Assembly (NCBI GenBank): GCA_016165875.1
Contig: JABBOT010000005.1
Location: 29,159,943-29,223,942, forward strand
Length of the DNA: 64,000 bases
Reading direction: 5' to 3'
Origin: Acanthopleura granulata
Lineage: Eukaryota > Mollusca > Polyplacophora > Chitonida > Chitonidae
Shown piece by piece: positions 14,011-26,500 of this stretch. The notes below the pieces were generated by a model. That model did no database searches and had not been told where the DNA came from. It saw nothing but the letters and a program-made list of their open reading frames with translations. Numbering within the stretch: the first letter of the stretch is position 1; each line of letters opens with the position of its first letter. A program made the position numbers and the translations under genes.

Positions 14011-15617
14011 CAACTGAAACATTCTGACTCGTTCGATTTCATTTTTTGGCATTGTCCATGTTTTTTCCGTCATTTAGTAATATTTTACTAAAGAATTTTT
14101 TAAATTCACATTTTAAGCAAGTTGGCTCTGTGTTTAAGGTACACGTATTTCTACTTTTCGAGTTGGAAGAAGTTAGAGCAAAAGCTCGACGCCGGTGAAA
14201 GTTGTGGCAATGGCTTATGTAACACTTCATAGGAAGGTTATACGGTACGTTAAACTCGATGAATATAGTTCAAAGGTTTTTAAGAAACACTATTGGCGCT
14301 GTTTGTCGAGTGTTACTTGTGCAGAATACTACATTTTATAAAAAATGCGCGATGTAGATTTGGTATAAGCAAGTACTGGGATAAATTCTGTGTCCATCTC
14401 CAACAAATCTGTCGAAATATGGTTATTTCAGAGGGACAAAGATGACTTGCAATGACGGAGATCAGAATGATGCCCTGGAACTACCCTGTCAGGTGTAGGT
14501 CCACTCACGCAATCACGCGTACACTAACTAACTTGATAGTGGTAAGCTATTAGGCACGTCAAAAAGCCTTAGCTATTACGTCTGTAAGCTATACGTAGTG
14601 TTTGGAACGATTAAAATAATTTGCCTATTTGGCATCATAGGTTCTAAAATGTAGAGAGATGCTTACAATTTACGACATTTGTTCGAAACCAGAGAAGAAG
14701 TTGACTTGTGACGACGGTCACCGGCGGATGCTCATCTGTCTGATCGGAATCCACCCACGGACTTCTCCTCTGTTGTTTGGGTGGCACGCAGTTTTATGTA
14801 GCCGAGTGAGAGATAATTACTTTATCTTGGAGTAAAGACAGACATGAATATTTCAGGGAATAAATCGGTATCCAGTGGCTGTCCGTGACACGAGGTGCTA
14901 TGTTCTCACTGTCATCCATTATTCATGGATGTTCTCGACTTCACAAACATACACCTGCAGCGTCATGCCGTTCGTCACTGTCCCAAAAAATCTCTCTGTC
15001 GGACGGCGGGATGCGCTTTTTGTACTCCGCTATGATCAGCTCGTTACGACAAGTGGCGGGAAGAAAACATGTGGTAAAGTGAGATAAGCACAGAAGAAAG
15101 TACCGCGTGACGTTCGGTATTTGACAAAACGTTCTGACGAAAAACATGTACTGGAAAGTAAATGTTTGTACAATATGCTGAATTCCATGATGACTACAAT
15201 AGGTATGCGATGTGTACAACCCCGACCAAAACTCATCTCTGTAAGACAGTATCTTTTATTTCCTTTCATGATTCCTTTTTATGAGACAGTCTTCGTAGAT
15301 ATGCTTTTGCAGTTCCATTTGTGCGTTGAACTAGACCTAAGTGACTCGCAGGAAACTGAGAGACACTATATCCTGAAGAGTTTTACTTGATCTTGGCGTT
15401 GCGATTGAGGTGATTAGAGTTTAGGACCATGTGTCAAGTGCAAGTGTACTCACACACATCGAGTAATATCTGTGATGAGTTGCTACGCCACAAAATCCAC
15501 GCTGGCAACAGTTCTTCTGGAGGTGTCAATTTAGTAAGCCTATAAAAAAAGAAATGAAAAACGCCGGCCAGGTTTTATGAAATGATCAGTCACAACTCAG
15601 TCTTCTGGCATACCACA

Positions 15618-15775
15618 TAACTCCTACAAGGAAACTCCTACCAGGAAACTTCTACAGGGAACTCCTACCAGGAAACTCTTAGTAGGAAACTCCTACAAAG
15701 AATCTCTTACCAGGAAACTTCTACAGGGAAACTCCTACCAGGAATTTCCCACTTGGAAATTTCTACCTGAAAACT
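15618..15775. repeat. 14-bp minisatellite, about 11 units
   Basis: Repeats of GGAAACTCCTACCA and variants, spaced 13-14 bp. It is followed at 15785-15842 by an AT-only stretch with TAATATTA-type dyads. Confidence 0.8.
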
Positions 15776-15849
15776 ACTATAAAATGCATACTAAGTAAAT
15801 ATAATATTAAATATTATTATATTATTAATATAAATAATATTCTTTGTCT

Positions 15850-18800
15850 AGAAAGTGGAGCTACCAGTTGACCAAGACGTGAAAGTTTGCGGTGAAACAT
15901 AGAGAGCATCGAAGAGAACAAAATCGTTTGGCACCTGTGATTGGGAGTTTGTGTTTGTTTTCTTCTCTCTCAGTACGAATGATAATTGTCTTCCTTCGCT
16001 GAAAGGTTAGCGCTTCAGCGGGGTGTAATGATCCATATACCTCTCACTAAAGCGACTTCCTCTCCCGCCATACGTGAAAAGGTCTGCCAGTAACCTGCGG
16101 GTGGTCGTGGTATGTTAGAACAGGAATAAAACTTCCAGCCGTGACATTTCGTAATAGATGTATATACTGAACTGTTAACGTAAGGCGTCCACCGTGTTAA
16201 CATAGCGGCACTGTGTTCAAAAATAACCGTCGACAGCGCAGCATGTACCACAACATGCCACGGCCTGAAACCATTCACATGTGTTTTTTAGATAATATAA
16301 TATTCATGTGTGTTCTGTGTGTTGCACGGGTTATAGGAAATACGCCATGGTACGTCAGCATGATTTGGCCGGCATGACCCTCCCTGTAAATATGGCGTCA
16401 TCAGAGGACACAGATCAGAGACGATGGAATTCATTAATCACGTCACGTGATACCCTTATAACTACGTGTTATATTCCAAGTAAGTAATTTGATGCCAGTG
16501 TTATGGTACCCAGAAGGCAGGTTGGTGTGACGTCTCCGTGTAACCTTGTTATATCAGCTGTAATATAAGGGTGCGAAGAACTCGATGGACTAGATAACTA
16601 CGGTTTCACGGAGAATGGCAGGCATGAATAATAGATACACAGTTTGACATTATTGAAATAAAGACTGATGATATGAGAAAGAGAATATATACAAGATCGA
16701 GCCATGGGCCATGAAGGTCAAGTTTACCGTGAAGGGTATGACATGTTGAACCTAACGACTAAGACAGACGCTAGTAGTTTACTGGCGCCCCTAAGCCATT
16801 CAATGCCAAGAGACGAGGAACTAATTTTCTTGGGTAGTTGAATCCATACGCGGGACGGAGGGTAATCCGGTCAGTAATCAGAGCCTGCGGCGTCTCGTGG
16901 AAATGGCGTTTAACTTTTAATCATTGGTGCGTGTAGTGGCGGTTATGTTCATGGTGTTGAGGTATTTATGTGCGCCAGACTGACCTACATATAATCGCTA
17001 TGTGACGTTTAGCTGACACATATCCTGTTGCCTCATGCCCAAACACTCGGCGTCAAGTTCGCCAGCTCGCCGTAGTCGTGAAAATACACCCGAACAATAA
17101 ACTTTCTGTAGCCACAGGCCTTATAATTGCCCGCTATTTTTAGGCATAATGATATCCTGATTTGCCAAATGCGCCCAACAGCCAACAGTGCCGGATCTTC
17201 TTCGATGGCAATCATGCCTTTCATTTATAAGCGACCGATTGCTTGCGAGAGAGAAATTTGTTGCTCCCTTCCGCTATCATTTTAGTACATCAGACCCTCG
17301 GGCGGGGCCTAATTACCCATTCTGTTTGACCATTTGACCCATTCCAGTTACGGAAGTTAGACAGTGTTCTTATCACTCATGCTTCCAGCCAGAGGCGCCT
17401 GCGCTCTGTAGATACTATTGGCAATGCTGCCCAGTTAGCAGTATTACTATGTCCATGGAAAACAGTTCCCTGCAATCGCCACAGAAATCATAAGGAATTT
17501 GTGCCTGGAGACATTAGTTAACAGTAATTATTGAGCAATTTTGTTTTCTGTGCCGTTGCATCGCACCCCATACTCTGGAATCAGAGCTGAGGGGCGTTAC
17601 CCTTTCTGGGAAGGCCGTAATGACTTTGAGAAATAATCTCAAAATGTTAGAACACAAATAACCCAATGGTATTTAAAAGAGGACCAATGCTATAAGTATG
17701 TTCAGGCATCTGTGAAACTGAACATCTAACCGTGTCAGCTTGGTCCCACGTGTCGTAGACAAACATTTTGATATACCACACTTATTCCCACCCTTTGTAA
17801 GGGTTTAAAGTAATCCAAGCACATGTATCAAATCAGGCAGGTTCGTTCTGGTCTTCATCCACGTCAGTTTCCTGTGGTAGTTGGGCATGTCTCCAAAACT
17901 GCCTTAAGAAACAGTGTAGAATTGTAGAGGTACCAGAGAAGGCGTCTAAACCGTGGAAATCGAAGCGGGGGTGATGCTGCGACTGCTCTAAATGGTCTCC
18001 AGTTTGTTAACACACAAACACACACACACACAGAACACGTCGCTTAACAATGCCTTCATGCTAGAACTGGAATTCGAAACGCAATAGTACACATATATGT
18101 AATCAGAAAGTGCTGAACAGTGTAATGAGAGCCCCACTCCTTATATTATCATAATACCAACTGGACAGTGGCTTAAAATGAAGGCTAATTGCATAACTCA
18201 CATTATTTGCCGGACAGTTTTCTTATCATCGATGTAACAGTTATTCATAAGTACCTAACTCGATTTGGCAAATTCAGTATGTGAACTAATGATTATGTAC
18301 GAGGTAGTCTGTAACACTGATCCCGGTGGGAGTGATATTATTAATTTATCTCCATAGTTAGTTTCATCTTCCACAAAATACCAGCGACTGGGATAGCTCC
18401 TATTGCATTTGCAAGATAGTAATGCCATCAACAAGACTGAATTCAAGACTATGTTAGCTTACTTTTACTATGTGCCTACAGTTTACCACAGCTTTCCAAA
18501 CTTTTACAAGTTTCCCGGGGCGTATTACTGCATGATTTTGAAATAAAGCTATAAGGGATTGCTGACCCAGTAAACAAGTGTAAACTGTTGGATTACGGCT
18601 TGTTTTGTTACGCTTTGTGTAGAGTCTGTTGAGATTTTGCCACAGTGCGCAGTCACGCCTGATATGTGTGCAGATCACTCCAATCTTAGCCCAGTTTATA
18701 GATGTTTTAGAAAGGTGCATTCAGCTGTTTCTATGTTTATCAATATGTAAGACCGATCGTGCTCCGGTGAAGTTTCCTGTGTCGACGTAGTGTTGACAAA

Positions 18801-18944
18801 CCAGGCCTCAACAAACTAATACGTCACAACTTTTTAAAAATATTTGACCAACATACTTTGCTGATGGATCTGTGCTTCTCTTTTAAAAGCTGATGAAAAA
18901 GCCTTACATAGGTTTATGTAACTGCGTAGATACAGGGCTAAAGT
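15850..18944. other. No gene seen
   Basis: No coding homology. It contains a short CA-rich microsatellite at 18010-18032. Confidence 0.45.
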
Positions 18945-18984
18945 AATTTATTTATTTATTAGATTGGTGTTTTATGTCGTATCA
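18945..18984 (-). mobile_element. SINE tail fragment
   Basis: Only the 3' tail is left: a TTTA-repeat stretch (TTTATTTATTTATTAGATT) then GGTGTTTTATGTCGTA. The downstream sequence does not match the family body. Confidence 0.45.
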
Positions 18985-20894
18985 AGGCTAAACCAAAGGT
19001 CAATGAGCAAAAACAGAGACGGTACGGTGAATAAAGGCTCACAGCGAAAACAATGAAGCACACAAAGGGGAGAAAGACTGGCAGTAGGTATATGGCTGTA
19101 AAATGGCCAACGCCTAGTGCGTTTAATGGATGATTAAACTTGAAACAAGCGTGTTTAATAAATATGCACATATACAAGTATTAAACATAAGTGTTTACAC
19201 ATGTATATAGGCCTATACTGTAATGCTATCATCTCCTAGTGTTCAGTATCTCATGCATAAAAGTGCTTATAAGTTAAACATCGACATTTACAGCGTACAA
19301 GTAATGGAAGGTTGGTGGACGGTGTGTCTTGTCCTTGCCTCTGCGCAAGTACTATTCTTGTTACGATCAGTTTCGCATAATTTAATTTTATGCTTTATTT
19401 ATTCAGTAAGGATTACCCACAATCAGTGGCCACGATGGCGTTTCTTCAGCAAAGAACAATAAAAATAAATCAATAAACACTAAACGTGAGAAGATTGGTC
19501 AACAACAACAATGACAAAAGTGATAATAAATTTGACTGAAAAGTACTGGACGTGCACATATAATATATGGAGTATGTAATTAAAATAAAATGGAAATAAT
19601 TGACTTCTAATGAACTATCAATAGACGACTAATATTGAGTGAATCTCTGGTGGCCAAGCGATAAGTGTGGACAAATTGAAACAACTTCAAACCCAAAACG
19701 CAACAAGGAACACAAATGTTTAACACTGGAATTGTCAGAAAACGAAGTAAGAAATAAAATTTTGGACACATGATTTGTGCAAGGTTTACAAGCACATACA
19801 TCTTTTGAACGGCGGACTTCAGTGTATTTCTGTACACTGCCATGAGGTGTTCACATATCCACTGCATGCTTTGCCGTTTGTAAGCCGATCTCTATTCACT
19901 TCGAAATTGCTATAACGCCGATTTGAGGTTAGGCCGCAATCATTTATTCCATGAACTGCCTAGAGAATTTCAATACATTTCACATTTTGTATGTCCTGTG
20001 AAATATATTGCACAATAATTGTTACGTCATATCATTGCTCATGTCTTCTTTTCTTATGGAGAAAGTTCAGCGCATGTGCAATGTCTGTAATGCATGAGCT
20101 GCGTATAAAGCTGTCTTAGCCCCCACCTAAATTATCCTTGCAATATATGTATACAGTATTGAGCGTTCAGACTTATGTTACTGCAAAAGAGCGAGTCGTT
20201 ACAATCTGGCCCCCGATGTCCTCCAAACTCCGTGAAACATGAAGGTGTAATTCATAGTTCGCTGTTTTATATAATGATGTGATATAACGGTAATGCAGAA
20301 AAATGAATGATTATGGTTTAACACCGCGTAATGTAGGAGAAAACGTCTAGATGAGTTCGTGCATGATTATGTGAAAGATAAAAGTCCACAGCACTTCCCA
20401 GCACATGGCACAATTGTGAGAAAATATCGAAAACAACATGTATAACTATTTGTTCAAACTAATGCAGATGTTTGAGCCTATTGCTTGTGAAGACCGCGAC
20501 AGCTCTCGCATCAGTATATACAGAACACTGAAAGCCTTGTTAATGTAATATAGTGTTACATCCTACTTCTCTCTCATTTATTTTTGGCACACCTGTAAAA
20601 TATATATTCCATTAAATCGATGTACCCCTAAACACTAAGGTGGTAAGCTCGTATCCCGCGCTGGCTTGTCTGGTGCCATGTCAGTGATGGGTTAATTCAA
20701 GCAGCCAGTTTTTAGCCCTGATTTACTCTTGACGCTCCGTGTTCGCTTATCCATAACCTTCACCTCCGTCATAAATTGCGTCTTGAATCTATGGATGTAT
20801 GTATGCTTGGGTTATACGTTGCACTCCGCAATTTTTCAATCATTTGACCATGAGGAGACTATGTGTCTCCTTGTGTGATATTCTGTGTGTCCTT
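18985..20894. other. No gene seen
   Basis: AT-rich; only short unrecognised ORFs. Confidence 0.45.
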
Positions 20895-21116
20895 GTGACA
20901 GAGCCAGTCCATGCCGCTAAAGTGCCTCCGCCACCGGAACGTCATCCCGTAGCAAAGCTGTCTTGAATACCTTCGAAATAAATACATTTCCTGAGGATGG
21001 TCGTGGGTTTCCCCCGAGCTCTGCTCGGTTACCTCCCATCATAGTGCTGGCCGCTGTCGTATAAGTGAAATGTTCTTGAGTGCGGCGTAAAACACTAATC
21101 AAATAAATAAAAAAAT
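20895..21116 (+). mobile_element. SINE copy, plus strand
   Basis: GATGGTCGTGGGTTTCCCCC, then TACCTCCCATCATAGTGCTGGC, CGTATAAGTGAAATGTTCTTGAG, GCGGCGTAAAACACTAATC and an AAATAAATAAAA tail. This is the only copy in the window in this orientation. Its 5' part (CCGCTAAAGTGCCTCCGCCACC) differs from the copies with a clear tRNA head, so it may be a related subfamily. Confidence 0.7.
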
Positions 21117-23444
21117 ATTTATATGAATATTTTGCTTTAGAAAAAGTCAGATGAAATTCTATATTTTTTAACAACGTTAACACTGATACGAGCTGGATCC
21201 AGTGTTTACTGAATACACATGTATGATTATTGAAAAATTATCTACAACCAAGCGAAAACGTGGAACACGAGATCTAAAATGCTTTTCCCGATAGTATCAT
21301 GAAATACAGATCTGAGACCTCAGATATTACAAGGTTTTATTGACTGATGAGTTAATGGGTTGATGCCGTTGAGGTTAAATCTGGTTCTTTAGGGAATTAT
21401 ATTGCCTTCGCCATTCTCTTCTGTTCTGTCCAGTCGTTCTAGTCTACGGGAGTAAACCACTCAGATCTAAAATTGAGCCCGGCCTCGGAGACCCGTGGTA
21501 AGAAGTCCAAGAGGGCAGTGCAGATTCGTTAATTGATTTCTCTTGGACATAAACTCTTAATTAATGAACATGTGGCAAAAAAGAGACGAATGTGTCGATG
21601 TTAGAGCAGCTGTTACTCTCCCAGGCTCTCGGCCTTGCTTCAGGAAAACATTTATGTGGCCAGCTGACTTAACGTCTCCGGTGCGCGATCAACCCTGAGG
21701 GACAATGCAAGCCTCGGGAGCTGATCTGCTTACATCAGTTAAGGTCCCAACGTTGCGAGTAGCCGGGGAGGGAAGTGGGGAAGGAGGGGGGAGGAGAGGG
21801 TTGTCATAAAACACATCGTCTAGCGTTTCTGGATATATTTTTCTCTTGTATCTATGGTTTCAGTATTAACAAGACGTTAATCCATTTACTAAAACATTGA
21901 AACTAAAACCAAATCAATCCAAGTTGCCCATTTAAGGCTGTTGTTAGATTTCTGTTTTGATTTTAATGGCACATTGTCCAATTTATCGAAAAATAACGTA
22001 ACCAAGGAAAGGTGAAGATATATCACAGTTTTAAGATGTCGTTCAAGAATGGGAACTATTAAAAAGGCTTTGATGGAAGAGTGTAATAAGCCAATAGGAC
22101 GATAATGAACACTGGCGATTGATGGTAATAACAGGAATTCCGGTAATTTCAGTGTTTGTAGCAATGCTACCCGTGTTTTCTAACAATTACATAAGGTAAC
22201 ACGGGTGGTTTCAGATTTCGCTGTATTATGTAAGATGAATTTCTTTGTTCGTCCTTTCTGGCTGGTGGTTGTATCAGCAGGTCGTGATTGAGTGCCATTC
22301 GTACACAGTAAGTAGCACAATGAGAATTAAGCTCAGAAATTAAACGGTGCTTCCTCGGCCAAAAGCAAACCCTTCGGTAAAATCAACGGTCAATAATAAG
22401 ATTGATTCCGCGGATGGAGTCAACGCTGTCGACTTGCCAGGGCGTTAAACTGACAGCAGAGTTAGACCTCATTTGGTTGATCCTAGATTTAGCGGTGTGC
22501 TTCTACTCGTGGCACAGGTTGAAGGACTTTCGAAGTAGATCGCTGCTCGATAAGTGTGACATCACTCCATACAGAATCAGTTCAAGAGCATCAAACCGTT
22601 TTCTTATCCTTAACGACTTCTTCGATATCTGCACAGAGCCTGACGGTTCGCTTCACTTCGGAATTGCCGATGTCATTACCGAAGACTGACGAATGCTGAA
22701 ATGACGGTAGTCTTACGAAAACTGACAACGTAAGATCGATTGAAAAAGGGCTTGGGTACAGTTCTACCCAAGCAGCTATCTGTTGAATGAGCCCGGCTTT
22801 TGAGCTTAGGAATTATCTGCATATTTGTTCTGTCGTGTATGTCTGTTTGTCCCACTGATGCGGCCCCACCAGCGTCAAGAAGTGCGAGAAAACCTATATT
22901 ATAACATGAGCAAGGGCAGTTCCGATGCTTGCAAACAGAAAAGCATATAACTTGAAATAGAGAGGCCAGATTTGATCGATTGTCGATTCAATGGTGAGCA
23001 AACGAAGTTATCGCTTCTGTCACAAGCTTTTAAAAGGTTGCTGGAGTTGGATGTTGGGCTTGAATGCGATGTCTGCTCTTTACTAGTGCATACCAATAGA
23101 GGTGTATTGTCCTGTATTGTACGCAACTCTCCTAAAACAATCCACCTTTCATCGAGAGTCTGTGCGGGTTATTGGTTTTTCAGATGCTTACATCGACTTG
23201 TATCCCGTCCGCTGTGCTTTCCCCTGACTCCGCTCAGTATGTCAGGGCTGTGTTTATCCTGTGATGCCGGAGCAAAACCGCAAGACAACACGTAGTTAAC
23301 ATTCCATCCGAGCCACTTTCACCTTCGCTGCGTGGCCCCGGAAAGGAGAACGGATAGGGAGAGTGCTCATCTACTCAATGACAGATCTGGCACCCAACTA
23401 TCCCTTCACCTGACATATTTTGGTCCGTATCACAGTCGCTGGCT
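21117..23444. other. Upstream flank of the nAChR gene
   Basis: Should contain the promoter and 5' UTR, but I could not identify a TATA box or start site. It contains a G-rich tract at 21765-21800 and a small hairpin at 22750-22773 (GCTTGGGTA/TACCCAAGC). Two unrecognised ORFs (22402-22689 and 22972-23295) show no family signature. Confidence 0.4.
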
Positions 23445-23514
23445 ATGAAGACGCATTACTGTATGGCGCTGGGTGTTCATCTAGCGGTTATTATGCAGAT
23501 TGTAATAAGCAAAG
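23445..23514 (+). CDS. nAChR exon 1: start codon and signal peptide
   Basis: This exon encodes MKTHYC followed by a hydrophobic stretch (ALGVHLAVIMQIVIS) typical of a signal peptide that sends the receptor into the secretory pathway. It ends AAAG before gtgagt, a near-consensus donor, leaving one base for the next codon (phase 1). An in-frame TGA at 23379-23381 lies 22 codons upstream and no other ATG intervenes, which supports this start. Met7 is an alternative start that would keep most of the hydrophobic core. The link to exon 2 rests on matching phase and position; no transcript confirms it, so another first exon is possible. Confidence 0.8.
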
Positions 23515-26500
23515 GTGAGTACTACATGTCTTCTGTTGCTTGATGACAAAAACGCTATATTTCTTACAAGAATGTGAGACTAAGTTAAGCTTACGGCATC
23601 AAGCCTTTTATAGCATTGCTTTGCATCATTATAGTGTTGTATAGTGTTGTTATAGTAAGGAATCTCAAAATCAATGCCATTCATATAGGTCTGACAAGGG
23701 TTGCGTCAGTATCTTGGAACAATGTTTACATAATGTGTCAAAGGCCAAAAACAGTTCCAAGACTTTGTCACAGCTTTGAGTACGAGTGAAGTCAGACTTT
23801 AGCTCTTAGTAACGTATTCTCACGATATTCACATTATCCACACGTCTTTCTATATTGCACTAAGAGCGGGTATGAGAGGTCAAAATCCAAATTCCTGTCT
23901 CATTTGTCCCCCTCAATAGTGCAACAAAACCAAATCTCTGTCTTTAGAAAACATGTAACGGAAAACAGAAAACCTCCAGGAGGTCGACCATTGAAGCTTG
24001 AATGTTTAACTACCACTACATTTTTAGGTCGTTTTGTGAATTCAGTTTAATGGGTGGATTTTAAGTAAGAATGTTTGAACCATATTGTCACAAGTTTATT
24101 CTCATATCAAATCTCTATTTGGTATGTGGAAGTAGGAGAATATCTCTGCAAAATGTATGAGTACCCACAGCCCAGTTCAACAGAACTCTAGTTTGCGACT
24201 ACCTTTAATTCCGGTAAAGATTCCCCGCCAACGTTAAAGTAGTCTCAGGTATACAGTTGTCAGTAGTCTTGTCGTTGATGCTGACTTCAAGTAAGACACA
24301 CGAATTAAAAACAGCTGAATAGCGCTTAATGTTTTCATTTTATTTTCAAACCAGTCACTACGAATAAAGAAGAGAGTCTTTTAAAAGTGATGTCGAGCTG
24401 TGTTGTGTAAAACATTTGTTGCATATTAGGGAAGAATATCGAACATCTGGCCTGTGGCGACTACTTAGAGTAATAACCTTCGGCCGCGAGCATAGCAACT
24501 AATAGGCCAATAATTGTATACAGCCCGTTTAAATTATTCTAGTATGACCAAGGGGCGACACGTGTTTCCTATGGTCCCTGTGCAGAGACCATGAAATGGA
24601 ATCTCTTAAGGGAATATGCTTTCCTGTTTCCCTGCCAACCTGACGCAATACTGCAAACAGATTTTCCGGTTTAAAATACACCTCAAATCCAGCAAGAATG
24701 AGCCCGATCAATCCACAAACGATCACTGCTGGTTAGCCGAAGGTTTGGCCCATTTCAGTTATGCACTTGGCCCAATGTACAACTTTATTGAAGCAATGTG
24801 ACAATATGGATCTAGGTAAAAAGTAGTATCACATCGTCTAAATATTAACAGCCACAACTTGAAATAAAGGGTCTCGGAAATGATACATTTGCGCGATGTG
24901 TAAATATTTGCATTTCCAGGAGGAAATTTCTCGGACACATGAAACCCAAATGATTTCGGGGATTATTTAGCAAAAATGTTAGGTTTCAAAACTATCATTT
25001 GGTTCTAGAATTCATCTTTTATTGATATAAAGATATGATTAACAAACGTGTACGTTCTGACGCATTTTGCAATGGCAATGTGTATGTGATACAACAAGTT
25101 GAAACGCATTCACTGCCAAAGAATGCAACTGACGGAAAGTTTGGATCTAACGGAAACGCAGCCCTGACGGACAGGACGGTTGTTCAAGCGCGATCGAAAA
25201 GCACCGTGTCTGTCATTGTAAACATGGACTAAATGTCACAAGATGGTCTACTGGTCTTAGTTGTCGATTTACCAAATTTTCGCATAGGCAGAAATAGTGA
25301 AGTAAACTTTCCGAGTGAGGCACATCTATCAGGAGGTTCCACGTGTTGCCCCAGTGATATTTTCAGCGTTATAACTTGAGCGTCCTAGCCAGCGAAGAAA
25401 GACGAACAGAAAGAATCCCAGGGCGTTACACAAATACACTGACTTCTACAAGCTTCTGATTGAGACCTTTACATTTCACTTCTTCTTTACATTTTCACTT
25501 CTTGTGAATCCAAAATTAAAAGTTCTTTTTTAAATCAAGATCTTGTGACGTATATTTATTCCTGTTCTTAGCAGAAATGAACGCAAAGTATGGAGAGAAT
25601 GACTCTCTCAAACCGGAGAGCTTTCCATCCGTGAAGTGGATTCCGTCCAACGAAATTGAGGAGCGGATACCGGATGAGCAGAAGTTGATGATGTACCTGA
25701 CCAGAGGGTACGAGAAGTCCGTTAGGCCGGTCCGGAACGCCTCCACCCCGGTCATCGTCCACATGGGACTCACACTCACACAGATTTTCGATCTCGTGAG
25801 TATATATTTCTCTCATAGACACTCGTCTATACATAGTTTTATATAACATTAAAACTGTAAAGTGTTATTACAGTATGAATTACATGGTATGTGTCAGTTT
25901 TCATGCCGTCACATTCTCGATGAAATTGGGGTTTAGCTTAAAATTGCTCGTATGGCGTACGATGTAAAATAAGTAGCACAGAGACCTAAACTACATGGTA
26001 TATGGTAACTTGTACAGTCTCCAAGGCAGTGACATTCTAATTGTAGTCCAGGTCTAATTACAGTTGTCTAGCTTGGCTCCCTGTGTGCAGTGATTGGCGT
26101 GTGTGTGTGTGGGATTGAGTGAAGATTCATTTCTGGAAAGCAGGTAGACAAGCGCAGCTGGAGAAGGCCCTTCTACAGGGAGTCATCTCCTTGACAGGAC
26201 CGATGTTTTCTTTAAAATCAAAGCACATTAAACACAAGGCAATTACCCAAGCTATCTTGAAAAAGTTAATCATGCGAGACTGGGTGATCAATTTAACGTA
26301 TGCCAAAACAGAAAAAAAAGCAAATAGTGACATTGCTGGAATGATAAAACTTTTATTTTAACTTTATAGCACAATTTTTTAGAATTTATGACAAACCCTT
26401 GTGAGAAATTGTCACCTTTAAAGCGGTTTATATTAGAAAATGAACTATAACTTTTTATAAAAGTATATTTGCTTTCTAAGTCCCTGAAGTAAGTGAAGAG

